From: CAILHX01 sp964511385
Lineage (GTDB): Bacteria; Pseudomonadota; Gammaproteobacteria; Burkholderiales; Methylophilaceae
Assembly (NCBI GenBank): GCA_964511385.1
Contig: CAZEFE010000004.1
Location: forward strand, 186,001-250,000
Direction of reading: 5' to 3'
DNA length: 64,000 nt
Positions 34,659 through 43,189 of the stretch are shown one piece after another. Both the position numbers and the translations under genes were made by a program. The notes under the pieces were generated by a model. It had not been told where the DNA came from. It was given only the letters and a program-made list of their open reading frames with translations, and did no database searches. Position 1 is the stretch's first letter, and each line of letters opens with the position of its first letter.

Positions 34659-34680
34659 CAATTTGACGCAGATCAAATTG
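34659..34680. promoter_or_regulatory. FNR-type box ahead of the DUF2244-coxB operon
   Basis: TTGACGCAGATCAA (34663-34676) matches nine of ten FNR consensus positions. It lies within a larger perfect inverted repeat with arms CAATTTGA and TCAAATTG. TTGACG could also serve as a -35 element, so the box may repress or activate the aerobic oxidase operon. Class-II spacing would put transcription near 34711. Confidence 0.6.
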
Positions 34681-34712
34681 CCGTTCTGCAAGTTAGGGTG
34701 CAGGGATTGGTG

Positions 34713-35171
34713 ATGCCTAGTGCGGAATTCAGCGTAATGACGAAGCCGAACTGCTCGATGTCGGTGGTGGAGCAGAGGCGCGGTTTTGCGGTTATTGCCG
34801 GTTTCGCTCTGATAGTGGCGACGGGTTTTTCGCTTGCTGGGGCTTGGCTGGTCATGCCTTTTGCCGGGGTTGAATTGCTGGCGCTGGCGGCAGCCTTTAG
34901 TTATCTGAACGGATGCTCTGAAGATTACGAGAGTATTTCGCTCAGTGGCGACAGTCTGGTGTTGGAACTGCGTAGCCGGAAACGGGTTGAGCGGATTGAG
35001 TTCAATCGCTACTGGGTACGAGTGATGTTGAAGGTTGTTCCCGGGGGCATGCAGCGGCTGTGCTTGTGCTCGCATGGTAGGGAAGTGGAATTCGGGCGTT
35101 ATATGAACGATCAGCAGCGTTTGGCGCTGGCGCACGAACTAAAGCGTATGACGGGTTCGTCATACCGATAA
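34713..35171 (+). CDS. DUF2244-family membrane protein
   Basis: This is about 152 residues from ATG 34713 (AGGG seven bases before). ATG 34737 is a good alternative, because homologues begin near KPNCSMS. The core has two close membrane helices (FAVIAGFALIVATGFSLAG and MPFAGVELLALAAAFSY), then a soluble beta-rich tail (LVLELRSRKRVERIEFNRYWVRV). DUF2244 genes commonly precede coxB in betaproteobacteria. A role in oxidase assembly is presumed but unproven. If transcription starts at 34711, the shorter form is the translated one. Confidence 0.82.
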   Translation: MPSAEFSVMTKPNCSMSVVEQRRGFAVIAGFALIVATGFSLAGAWLVMPFAGVELLALAAAFSYLNGCSEDYESISLSGDSLVLELRSRKRVERIEFNRYWVRVMLKVVPGGMQRLCLCSHGREVEFGRYMNDQQRLALAHELKRMTGSSYR

Positions 35172-35197
35172 TTAATAAAGTCTTGAAGGAGAGAGGT

Positions 35198-36367
35198 ATG
35201 GTTGGTAAGCGATTAGGACGATTCGCGGCGGGATTGGGTTTGCTGCTGTGGTCACTTGTAGCTGGCGCTGATTATTCGTGGAATTTTCCCAAGCCAGTCA
35301 CACCGATAGCGTTGGACACGCTGCATGTGCACAACAAGTTCATGTTGATCGCAATGATCATCTTTTTTGTTGTGCTGGGCATCATGATTTACTCCATTTT
35401 TGCTCACCGCAAGAGTCGTGGTCATAAGGCGGCAGCCTTCACTGGCCCCAGCACCGCCGCGCAGGTGGTGTGGACGCTGGCTCCTTTCGCTTTGCTGCTT
35501 TACATTGACTTTATCCTGATGGGTATTCCCGCATACCACAGCGTGGTGATGATGGAAGACACCAAGAACAATGCTGACCTGGTGCTAAAGGTGACGGGCA
35601 TGCAGTGGCGCTGGCAGTATGAATATCTGGATGGGGATGGCAAGGGCATCAAGTTTGTCAGCAACCTCAAGACGCCTCAGGATGAGATCGACAACAAAGC
35701 CGAGAAAAATCCGCACTACTTGTTAGAGGTGGATGAGCCGGTAGTGTTGCCAGTGGGTAAAAAAGTGCGTGTTCTGTTGACCTCAACGGATGTTATTCAT
35801 ACTTGGTGGGTGCCTCAATTTGGCGTTGCACGCGATGCAATTCCCGGCTTCCTGCGCGAAACCTGGTTGAAGATCGAAGAGCCGGGCACTTATCGTGGGC
35901 AGTGTAAGGAACTGTGTGGCAAGGGCCACGGCTTCATGCCTGTGGTGGTCAATGCTGTGTCCGAAGAGGAATACAAGCAGTGGACCGATACCAAAAAGAC
36001 ACAGTTGGCTGCGGCGTCCGCTGGCGCTGACAAGGAGTGGAGCAAGGATGAATTGCTGGCTCACGGCAAGGATGTGTACGAGAAGAACTGTGCGGTCTGT
36101 CACCAAGTCACTGGCGCAGGTGTGCCACCTGCGTTCCCCGCGTTGACCGGCAGCAAGATTGTGAATAGCCCCATCTTTGACAAGGATGGCAAACTGATTC
36201 CCGATAGCCATGTGGACCGCGTATTCAACGGTAAGAACGTGATGCCGGCCTGGAAGGGTGTGCTGAATGATGTGGATATTGCAGCGGTTGTGACCTATGA
36301 GCGTAATGCTCTGGGGAATTCCGTCGGGGATGTGGTGCAGCCGGCGCAAATCAAGGCTTTGCGCTAA
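35198..36367 (+). CDS. coxB: Cytochrome c oxidase subunit II with fused cytochrome c domain (caa3-type)
   Basis: This 389-residue protein has a signal peptide (to about residue 24), two membrane helices and a CuA cupredoxin domain with DVIHTWWVPQFGV and CKELCGKGHGFM. A C-terminal cytochrome c domain follows (CAVCHQ; Met ligand in KNVMPAWKG). The fused haem c makes this a caa3-type enzyme that can take electrons from membrane carriers directly. ATG 35198 follows AAGGAGAGAGG. Confidence 0.96.
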   Translation: MVGKRLGRFAAGLGLLLWSLVAGADYSWNFPKPVTPIALDTLHVHNKFMLIAMIIFFVVLGIMIYSIFAHRKSRGHKAAAFTGPSTAAQVVWTLAPFALLLYIDFILMGIPAYHSVVMMEDTKNNADLVLKVTGMQWRWQYEYLDGDGKGIKFVSNLKTPQDEIDNKAEKNPHYLLEVDEPVVLPVGKKVRVLLTSTDVIHTWWVPQFGVARDAIPGFLRETWLKIEEPGTYRGQCKELCGKGHGFMPVVVNAVSEEEYKQWTDTKKTQLAAASAGADKEWSKDELLAHGKDVYEKNCAVCHQVTGAGVPPAFPALTGSKIVNSPIFDKDGKLIPDSHVDRVFNGKNVMPAWKGVLNDVDIAAVVTYERNALGNSVGDVVQPAQIKALR

Positions 36368-36406
36368 TCGGTGCGGCTACGCTTGAATTAATAGGGAGAA
36401 AGTGAA

Positions 36407-38008
36407 ATGACAACAGCAACTACCGCTCACGGTCACGAACATGATCATGAGCATCATCCATCAGGGCTGATGCGTTGGTTGACAACCACCAACCACAAGG
36501 ACATCGGTACCATGTACCTGACCTTCGCGCTGATCATGTTCCTGGTGGGCGGCATCATGATTCTGGGCGTTCGCGCTGAGTTGTTCCAACCGGGCCTGCA
36601 GTTGATGAAGCCGGAGTTTTTCAATCAGTTGATAGGTGTTCATGCGCTGGTCATGATTTTTGCGGCGCTGATGCCAGCCGCAACAGGTTTTGCCAACTGG
36701 ATGCTGCCGCTGCAACTGGGCGCGCCGGACATGGCGCTGCCACGGCTGAATAACTGGGGGTTCTGGCTGTTGCCCCCAGCGGCGATTCTGTTGACCGCTC
36801 CGTTCACCCTGGCGCTATTTGGCATTGGTGATGGCGCGGTAGCCACCGGTTGGACCTTGTATGCTCCGCTTTCGGTACAGGGGGGCATCGGTGTTGACTT
36901 TGCCATTTTCTCCGTGCACTTGCTGGGTATTTCCTCGGTGCTGGGTTCCATCAACATCATTGTCACCATCTTCAACATGCGTGCTCCTGGCATGACACTG
37001 TTCAAGATGCCGCTGTTCGCATGGGGCTGGCTGATCACTGCTTTCCTGCTGATTGCCACGATTCCGGTGCTGGCTGGCGCGGTCACCATGTTGCTGACGG
37101 ATCGCCATTTCGGTACTCACTTCTTTGATGCTGCCGGTGGTGGTGATCCCATCCTGTTCCAGCACCTGTTCTGGTTCTTCGGCCATCCTGAAGTGTATAT
37201 TCTGCTGCTGCCGGTATGGGGCTTCATCCCGCATATCCTGGAAGCGTTCACCCGTAAGCCGGTTTATGGCTACAAGGCGCAAGTGTATTCGTTCTGGGCT
37301 ATCGGCATCCTGTCGGTGATTGTGTGGGCGCACCACTTCTTCACTGTCGGCCTGCCGGTGCCTGCGCTGCTGTACTTCATGTATAGCACCATGTCCATTT
37401 CGTTGCCGCTGGCCGTGCTGTTTTTCTGCTGGATTGCAACCATGTGGAAAGGCTCGATGAGCTTTGAAACGCCAATGCTGTTCACCACCGGCTGGATCAT
37501 CCTGTTCGGCATTGGTGGCCTGACCGGTTTGGTGCTGGCTGACGTGGCTGCGGATGCGCAGTACCACCACTCCTACTTCGTGGTGGCGCACTTCCATTAC
37601 ACCTTATTTGCCGGCGGCATCATGGGCATCATGGCCGGTGTTTATTACTGGCTGCCAAAAATGACCGGTCGCATGGTGAATGAAAAGCTGGGCAAACTGC
37701 ATTTCTGGCTGACGGCGATTGCATTCAACCTGACCTTTATCCCGCAGTTTTTCCTCGGGCTGGCCGGTATGCCGCGCCGTATCCCTGACTATGCCCTGCA
37801 ATTCGCGGAATTCAACATGATTTCAACGATTTCTGCCTTTGTACTGGGACTGTCGCAACTGCTCTTTGTCTACAATATCGTGTCGTGCGTACGCGGCAAG
37901 GGCGAGAAGGCTGCCGACAAGCCATGGGAAGGTGCCAAGGGCCTGGAGTGGACGCTGCCATCGCCGCCTCCGTATCACAGCTTTACGGAGCAGCCGACGG
38001 TGAAGTAA
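36407..38008 (+). CDS. coxA: Cytochrome c oxidase subunit I (A1 family)
   Basis: This 533-residue, twelve-helix haem-copper oxidase core carries FGHPEVYILLLP with the cross-linked Tyr, WAHHFFTVG (CuB His pair), and HFHYTLFAGG for the haem ligands. The D-channel entry ANWMLPLQLGAPDMALP and the K-channel region place it in the A1 family. The histidine-rich cytoplasmic N-terminus (HGHEHDHEHH) is unusual and could bind metal. RBS GGGAGAAAG precedes ATG 36407. Confidence 0.97.
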   Translation: MTTATTAHGHEHDHEHHPSGLMRWLTTTNHKDIGTMYLTFALIMFLVGGIMILGVRAELFQPGLQLMKPEFFNQLIGVHALVMIFAALMPAATGFANWMLPLQLGAPDMALPRLNNWGFWLLPPAAILLTAPFTLALFGIGDGAVATGWTLYAPLSVQGGIGVDFAIFSVHLLGISSVLGSINIIVTIFNMRAPGMTLFKMPLFAWGWLITAFLLIATIPVLAGAVTMLLTDRHFGTHFFDAAGGGDPILFQHLFWFFGHPEVYILLLPVWGFIPHILEAFTRKPVYGYKAQVYSFWAIGILSVIVWAHHFFTVGLPVPALLYFMYSTMSISLPLAVLFFCWIATMWKGSMSFETPMLFTTGWIILFGIGGLTGLVLADVAADAQYHHSYFVVAHFHYTLFAGGIMGIMAGVYYWLPKMTGRMVNEKLGKLHFWLTAIAFNLTFIPQFFLGLAGMPRRIPDYALQFAEFNMISTISAFVLGLSQLLFVYNIVSCVRGKGEKAADKPWEGAKGLEWTLPSPPPYHSFTEQPTVK

Positions 38009-38030
38009 CGCAGGTTTTTGCAAAGGAATG

Positions 38031-38056
38031 CGGGTGGGCGTAGTCTTGCCCACCCG
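38031..38056 (+). other. Stable hairpin between coxA and the small assembly gene
   Basis: CGGGTGGGC and GCCCACCCG form a 9-bp GC-rich stem with an 8-nt loop, 23 bp after the coxA stop and without a U-tract. It is more likely to stabilise the coxBA message or attenuate downstream expression than to be a full terminator. Confidence 0.55.
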
Positions 38057-38077
38057 GTAAATTGGAATTTGGTAATA

Positions 38078-38197
38078 ATGTCGGCTCCACAACAAGTGCA
38101 ACAGGATAAGAAAAAATCCAGTGCCAGAATGGCATTAATCATTGGGGTGCTGGTATTGGCTTGGTACCTGCTGGCGATGCTGGTGGTATTGCGTTGA
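38078..38197 (+). CDS. Cytochrome oxidase small assembly protein (39 aa)
   Basis: This is a 39-residue single-helix protein (begins MSAPQQVQQDKKKSS, then a hydrophobic ALIIGVLVLAWYLLAMLVVL). Such tiny proteins sit between coxA and ctaG in many betaproteobacterial cox operons and are annotated as small assembly proteins. The mechanism is unknown. Its stop overlaps the probable ctaG start (TTGA). Confidence 0.8.
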   Translation: MSAPQQVQQDKKKSSARMALIIGVLVLAWYLLAMLVVLR

Positions 38198-38736
38198 ACC
38201 GGGATGCGGACCGCGATGCGGCAAATAAAAAGCTGATTGTCCGGTTGTTGGTGGGGTTGGCTGCTTCGATCCTGTTTGCGGTGTCAATGGTGCCGCTGTA
38301 CCGGGTGATGTGTGAAGTGACCGGCTTTAACGGCAAGACCAATGACACGGCAAAAAAAATTGCCAAGTCATTGAAGGTAGATGAGACACGGTTGGTTAAA
38401 GTCGAGTTTACCAGCAGCGTGATGCCCGGATTGCCATGGCAGTTTGCACCGATGCAGGAAAGTATTTTGGTTCACCCGGGGAAGATGGAGTTGGTGAAGT
38501 ATCAGGCTAAAAACATCACCAACCAGACTTCGACGGGACAGGCCATCCCGAGCGTTAGCCCGGGACAGGCGGCGCAGTATTTCAACAAGATCGAATGCTT
38601 CTGCTTTCGGCGGCAAGAACTGAAAGCGGGAGAATCGAAAGAGATGCCGTTGACGTTTTATATCAGTCCGGATCTGCCGGCTGAAATTAAAACGATCACG
38701 TTGTCGTATGCGTTTTTTGATGCAGTAAAACAGTAG
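38194..38736 (+). CDS. ctaG: Cytochrome c oxidase assembly protein CtaG/Cox11
   Basis: This 180-residue copper chaperone delivers copper to the CuB site of CoxA. It has an N-terminal membrane helix with PLYRVMCEVTGF and an Ig-like periplasmic domain with the copper-binding motif ECFCF. TTG 38194, overlapping the upstream stop by four bases, gives the usual NRDADRDAANKK start. A longer in-frame start would lie wholly inside the preceding gene. Confidence 0.94.
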   Translation: MNRDADRDAANKKLIVRLLVGLAASILFAVSMVPLYRVMCEVTGFNGKTNDTAKKIAKSLKVDETRLVKVEFTSSVMPGLPWQFAPMQESILVHPGKMELVKYQAKNITNQTSTGQAIPSVSPGQAAQYFNKIECFCFRRQELKAGESKEMPLTFYISPDLPAEIKTITLSYAFFDAVKQ

Positions 38737-38802
38737 CAAGACAGGAATTTCCCCGGTTTCGGGGATGTGACTAATAAAATAAAATTAACCAGGGAGTTGA
38801 GT

Positions 38803-39678
38803 ATGGCGACCAACGCACCACACTATTACGTGCCCAATCCGAGCCCGTATCCATTTATCTTGTCAACCGGACTGCTGTTACTGACGTCCGGGTTTATTTT
38901 CAACATGAACCATTACGCCCCTGGCGTATGGTTGATGCTGCTCGGGTTCCTGTGCACCCTGTACGTGCTGTTTGGCTGGTTTGGCAGCGTTATCGGCGAA
39001 AGTGAGGGTGGTCGTTATAGCAAGTGGGAAGACAAGTCTTTCCGCATCGGCATGATCGTGTTCATCTCCTCGGAAGTGGCGTTTTTTGCCGCATTCTTTG
39101 GCGCGCTGTTCTTCATGCGCAATATCGCGATTCCGGAGTTGGCCGGTTTTGATGCCGACTTCACGCCGTACAAGGGCTTCACCGATGCATGGCCATCCGC
39201 AGGCCCTGGCGGTGTGGTGCTGGGCAAGGTGTACGAGGTTGCCAAGTTCGAACGCATGGGGCCGTGGGGTCTGCCTGCAATCAATACCCTCATCCTGCTG
39301 ACTTCTGGTCTGACCGTGACCTGGGCGCACTGGGGGCTGATCAAAAACAACCGCACCCAACTGATTCTGGGTCTGTTCCTGACGGTAGCACTGGGTGTTT
39401 CCTTCCTGGCATGCCAGGCTTACGAATATCATCATGCCTACACCGAAATGGGACTGACGCTGGGCACTGGTGCTTATGGCGCAACGTTCTTCATGCTGAC
39501 CGGTTTCCACGGTTTCCATGTGCTGCTGGGTACCATTATGCTGACGGTGATTCTGCTGCGTAGCATTAAAGGCCACTTCAAGCCTGATCACCATTTTGCA
39601 TTTGAAGGGGTGGCCTGGTACTGGCACTTCGTGGATGTGGTCTGGCTGCTGCTGTTCGTACTCGTGTACTGGCTGTAA
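38803..39678 (+). CDS. coxC: Cytochrome c oxidase subunit III
   Basis: This 291-residue, seven-helix protein begins MATNAPHYYVPNPSPYPF. It shows the subunit III motifs SEVAFFAAFFGALFF, TEMGLTLGTGAYG and FHGFHVLLGTIML, with the C-terminal helix WYWHFVDVVWLLLFV. Subunit III stabilises the active site and proton uptake. ATG 38803 is chosen for the AGGGAG at 38791. A strong terminator follows. Confidence 0.96.
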   Translation: MATNAPHYYVPNPSPYPFILSTGLLLLTSGFIFNMNHYAPGVWLMLLGFLCTLYVLFGWFGSVIGESEGGRYSKWEDKSFRIGMIVFISSEVAFFAAFFGALFFMRNIAIPELAGFDADFTPYKGFTDAWPSAGPGGVVLGKVYEVAKFERMGPWGLPAINTLILLTSGLTVTWAHWGLIKNNRTQLILGLFLTVALGVSFLACQAYEYHHAYTEMGLTLGTGAYGATFFMLTGFHGFHVLLGTIMLTVILLRSIKGHFKPDHHFAFEGVAWYWHFVDVVWLLLFVLVYWL

Positions 39679-39690
39679 GCCGCAACAAAC

Positions 39691-39722
39691 AAAAAAGGCG
39701 GCGCTCATGCGCCGCCTTTTTT
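39691..39722. terminator. Bidirectional Rho-independent terminator
   Basis: AAAAAAGGCGGCGC and GCGCCGCCTTTTTT form a 14-bp stem around TCAT. With a T-run on one strand and an A-run on the other, it can stop both coxC transcription and the convergent DUF2909 gene. Confidence 0.93.
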
Positions 39723-39735
39723 ATTCAGCAAGAAG

Positions 39736-39936
39736 TTATAACGAGTGGCCGATCAACTTCAACTGATAGCCAATCAGCAGCAGGATAAACAGGGCGATGG
39801 AAAGTGAAATTCTCAAGGTAAGCGCTTTGACGGTTCTGCTTCCCTGGCCTTTGTCTTTGACCAGATAAAACAGGGCAGAAAACAGACTGGCGACAATCAG
39901 CACCAGCACCAGAATGACGAATAGTTTGGATAACAT
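39736..39936 (-). CDS. Small twin-helix membrane protein (DUF2909-like)
   Basis: This is 66 residues from ATG 39936 (begins MLSKLFVILVLVLIV) with two membrane helices separated by KDKGQGSRTVKALTLR, as in the DUF2909/twin-transmembrane family that often lies beside cox operons. AAGGTAAG precedes the start; the longer frame to 39993 lacks such a site. Its role is unknown, and it is divergent from the SURF1 gene. Confidence 0.78.
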   Translation of the reverse strand: MLSKLFVILVLVLIVASLFSALFYLVKDKGQGSRTVKALTLRISLSIALFILLLIGYQLKLIGHSL

Positions 39937-40019
39937 TGGACTTACCTTATCAAGTGTGACCCCGATTATGAGTTGTGGCGCACCGCATTGCAATCCCTGC
40001 CTAAATTGAAGGAAATAGC

Positions 40020-40742
40020 TTGTCTTACCAGTTTCGTCCGCAATTACTGACTAGCATCGTGGCTGCCATCGTGATGGCGGTCATGATCAAGTTGGGGTTC
40101 TGGCAATACAACAAGGCCGAACAGAAACAGGCGTTGCAAACAGTCTACGATGCGCGTGCCCAGCAGCCCCCGGTCGCAGTACCCGATGATATCGGCGACC
40201 TGGAAGAATGGCGCTATCGCCGGTTGCAGGCGGAGGGAAAGTACCGGACCGACTATCAGATATTGCTGGATAATCAGGTTGAAGGCGAAGAAGCTGGCTA
40301 CCATGTGATTACTCCGCTGCAGACAAAAAGCGGTGTCACAGTCTTGGTAGACAGGGGGTGGATTCCGGTTGGTGACAGAAGCCGGTTGCCGGAAATCAGA
40401 ACACCAACCGGGGAGGTGACCGCCACCGGATTTTCATGGATTCCATCCACCAAGTTCTTCGAGTTGGCGGCGCCAGCCAGTAGTTCGACCTGGCAACCAG
40501 TCTGGCAGAATATGGACATGCAGCGCTACCTGAAACTGGTGCCGTTCAAGGTTCTTCCTTTTGTCATCAGGCTGGATGCCGATAGTCCGGCAGGTGGTTT
40601 TGTACGACACTGGGCGATGCCCGCGGAACGCATAGAAAAACATATCGGTTATGCCTACCAGTGGTGGGGGTTCGCTGCCGCGCTGTTCGGCATATGGATA
40701 TTTGTGAATTTGAAACGAAAGAGCCGCAATGAGCAAAGCTAA
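40020..40742 (+). CDS. SURF1-family cytochrome oxidase assembly protein
   Basis: This is a 240-residue protein with an N-terminal and a C-terminal membrane helix flanking a periplasmic domain. Motifs typical of SURF1 are KLGFWQYNKAEQKQAL (GxWQ), EEAGYHVITPL, VLVDRGWIPVG and the terminal HIGYAYQWWGFA. SURF1 assists haem a insertion into subunit I. The TTG start at 40020 is preceded by AAGGAA. Its 3' end overlaps the next gene by 14 bp. Confidence 0.9.
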   Translation: MSYQFRPQLLTSIVAAIVMAVMIKLGFWQYNKAEQKQALQTVYDARAQQPPVAVPDDIGDLEEWRYRRLQAEGKYRTDYQILLDNQVEGEEAGYHVITPLQTKSGVTVLVDRGWIPVGDRSRLPEIRTPTGEVTATGFSWIPSTKFFELAAPASSSTWQPVWQNMDMQRYLKLVPFKVLPFVIRLDADSPAGGFVRHWAMPAERIEKHIGYAYQWWGFAAALFGIWIFVNLKRKSRNEQS

Positions 40743-41301
40743 AGGCAGGATGCAATTCCTGGGATTGCTGCTGGTGTTCCTGTTGCCGGTCGCCGCCGTC
40801 GGGTGGTTGTACTGGAGCGGGTGGAACCCGGGGGGTGCCAGTCACGGTGCACTGATTCAGCCGCCACGCGAATTGGCGGTTTCCAGCATGCAAAACTATG
40901 GCGCGGCGCCGTTCAATCCTGAGGATTGGCGTGACAAATGGCATCTGGTGCAGATTTCAGGCGCTGCCTGCGCGGCGCAGTGCCAGCACGACCTGCATGA
41001 GATGCGGCAGATACATGCTTCGCTCGCCAAGGAGATTGAACGGCTGCAGCGAGTGTGGCTGGTGATGGGTGAACTGTCGGAAGCCGATCTGCAAGCAGTA
41101 CGCAAACAGTATCCCGATCTGGTCATATTGCCTGCGGCAGCCAATCTGGCGCAGCAGTTTCAGCAAGTTGGTCAGCCGGATGATCGCTATTATCTGGTTG
41201 ATCCGCTAGGGAAAATCATCATGCGGTATCCGCATGATGCGGAAGCCAAAGGCATCAGGAAAGATTTGCTTAAATTATTCAGATATTCGTGGGCAGGGTA
41301 A
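40729..41301 (+). CDS. SCO-like thioredoxin-fold protein of the cox operon
   Basis: This 190-residue protein is anchored by an N-terminal helix (about 10-31). A thioredoxin-like periplasmic domain carries CAAQC (a CX3C motif, as in SCO copper chaperones), followed by a YYLVDPLGKIIMRY strand. The His ligand of SCO proteins is not obvious, so copper binding may be altered. It overlaps SURF1 and precedes ctaA, a common betaproteobacterial arrangement. Function in CuA maturation or thiol reduction is inferred. Confidence 0.75.
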   Translation: MSKAKGRMQFLGLLLVFLLPVAAVGWLYWSGWNPGGASHGALIQPPRELAVSSMQNYGAAPFNPEDWRDKWHLVQISGAACAAQCQHDLHEMRQIHASLAKEIERLQRVWLVMGELSEADLQAVRKQYPDLVILPAAANLAQQFQQVGQPDDRYYLVDPLGKIIMRYPHDAEAKGIRKDLLKLFRYSWAG

Positions 41302-41309
41302 AAGCAGGT

Positions 41310-42284
41310 ATGCAGAAATTGTTTGATCGATTGGTACTCATCGCGCTGGTCCTCGCGTTTTGTGTGGTTTCGCTCGGGGCTTATGTGCGCCTTTCCGATG
41401 CGGGCCTGGGTTGTCCGGATTGGCCTGGCTGCTACGGGCACATCGCTGTGCCACACCACGAACTGGCGCAACAGGCATTTCCCGACAAGCCGCTGGAAGC
41501 GCATAAAGCCTGGAAGGAAATGATACACCGCTATTTTGCCGGTACCCTGGGGCTGCTGATTCTGGGGATATGTGTGCTGGCCTGGCGCCAGCGCGGTAAA
41601 TCGGCGAGCAATCCGGTGCTGCCGACAGCGCTGGTGCTGTTGGTCGCATTCCAGGCGGCACTCGGCATGTGGACCGTGACGCTGTTGCTGAAACCGGTGA
41701 TTGTCAGCCTGCATCTGTTGGGTGGAATGGCGACATTGGCCATGCTGGCCTGGATCGCCAGCACACGCTGGGCGGCACCAGCCAGCAATCAGCGGGCACG
41801 TGGGCTGGCGCTGTTGGCGCTGCTGGTTCTGGGCACACAAATCGCCCTCGGCGGTTGGACCAGTTCCAACTATGCCGCGCTGGCCTGTCCTGACTTTCCT
41901 GCATGCCAGGGTGTATGGTGGCCGGGCGTGGATTTTTCCAATGCATTTCACCTGGTGCGCGAACTGGGCGTCAACCTGGATGGGACCCAGCTATCGCTGC
42001 CAACGCTTACCGCCATACACCTGACGCATCGCATTGGCGCGCTGGTGACATTTTTTTACCTTGGGTGGTTCGGCAGCAAACTGCTGAAAATCGACGGCCT
42101 GCGCTTTTGGGGTAAGGCTCTGCTGGGCTTGCTGCTGTTGCAGGTGATGCTGGGCATCAGCAATGTGGTGTTCAGCTTGCCGCTGCCGGTGGCTGTGGCG
42201 CATAACACCGGTGCCGCTTTGTTGCTGGCAACGTTGATAGTGATAAACTCGAAATTATGGAATAAAGATGGAGGTCGGGCATGA
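41310..42284 (+). CDS. ctaA: Haem A synthase (COX15/CtaA)
   Basis: This 324-residue protein with eight predicted helices oxidises haem O to haem A. Conserved features are GAYVRLSDAGLGCPDWPGCYG, EMIHRYFAGTLG, HLLGGMATLAML, LGGWTSSNYAALACPDFPAC and HLTHRIGALV with the haem-ligand histidines. ATG 41310 follows AGCAGGT and gives the usual start; a GTG 21 bp earlier is possible. Its stop overlaps ctaB (ATGA). Confidence 0.95.
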   Translation: MQKLFDRLVLIALVLAFCVVSLGAYVRLSDAGLGCPDWPGCYGHIAVPHHELAQQAFPDKPLEAHKAWKEMIHRYFAGTLGLLILGICVLAWRQRGKSASNPVLPTALVLLVAFQAALGMWTVTLLLKPVIVSLHLLGGMATLAMLAWIASTRWAAPASNQRARGLALLALLVLGTQIALGGWTSSNYAALACPDFPACQGVWWPGVDFSNAFHLVRELGVNLDGTQLSLPTLTAIHLTHRIGALVTFFYLGWFGSKLLKIDGLRFWGKALLGLLLLQVMLGISNVVFSLPLPVAVAHNTGAALLLATLIVINSKLWNKDGGRA

Positions 42285-43189
42285 CCGCGGCAACAATCAG
42301 CCTCAGCTTGCAGCGCATTGGTGTGAGCTTTCGCAGCTTCTTTTTGATGTGCAAACCCAGGGTCAGCGCGCTGATCGTGTTCACCGCCATGATAGGCATG
42401 TTCCTGGCGACGCCGGGCATGGTGCCGCTGGATATCCTGCTGGCAGGCACGGTGGGCATCGCACTGGCATCCGGTGCCGCTGCTGCATTCAACTGTTTGA
42501 TCGAGCAGAAAATCGATGCGCGCATGGCACGCACGCGTGCGCGGCCGCTGCCTACCGGCCAGGTGACTTCCTACCAGACCGCGCTGTTTGCCACCATCGT
42601 GGGCTCGATCGGGCTGGGAATCCTGTACTACTGGGTCAACCCGCTGACCATGTGGCTGACGTTTGCCACCTTCCTCGGCTATGCCGTCATCTACACAGTG
42701 TTCCTCAAGCCGGCTAACCCACTTAATATCGTGATTGGCGGCGCATCGGGCGCGATGCCGCCGATACTGGGCTGGGCAGCAGTCAATAACGTGGTGTCGC
42801 CGGAGTCGGTGATCCTGTTTCTGATCATTTTTGCCTGGACGCCGCCGCATTTCTGGGCGCTGGCGCTGTATCGCCGCGACGAATACGCCAAGTCCGGTTT
42901 GCCCATGTTGCCGGTAACGCACGGCGAGGAATTCACCCGGCTGCATATCCTGCTGTATACCATTGTGCTGGTCACCATCACCTTCATGCCGAATGCCGTA
43001 GGCATGAGCGGCTGGATCTATCTGGTGTCGGCGATAGCGCTCAATGCCGTGTTCATGGCTTATGCCGTGCGGATTTACCGCCGTTACAGTGATGAACTGG
43101 CCCGGAGCACGTTCCGCTTTTCCATCCTGTATTTAACGTTGCTGTTCGCGGCCTTGCTGCTGGATCACTACGTGATGCTGCCGCTGTGA
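42281..43189 (+). CDS. ctaB: Protohaem IX farnesyltransferase (haem O synthase)
   Basis: This 302-residue UbiA-family membrane prenyltransferase adds the farnesyl tail to haem B. CKPRVSALIVFTAMIG opens the first helix. The Asp-rich motifs are NCLIEQKIDARMARTRARPLP and YRRDEYAKSGLPMLP, with GGASGAMPPILGW between. It overlaps ctaA by four bases and senC by one, so haem A synthesis is translationally coupled. Confidence 0.96.
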   Translation: MTAATISLSLQRIGVSFRSFFLMCKPRVSALIVFTAMIGMFLATPGMVPLDILLAGTVGIALASGAAAAFNCLIEQKIDARMARTRARPLPTGQVTSYQTALFATIVGSIGLGILYYWVNPLTMWLTFATFLGYAVIYTVFLKPANPLNIVIGGASGAMPPILGWAAVNNVVSPESVILFLIIFAWTPPHFWALALYRRDEYAKSGLPMLPVTHGEEFTRLHILLYTIVLVTITFMPNAVGMSGWIYLVSAIALNAVFMAYAVRIYRRYSDELARSTFRFSILYLTLLFAALLLDHYVMLPL

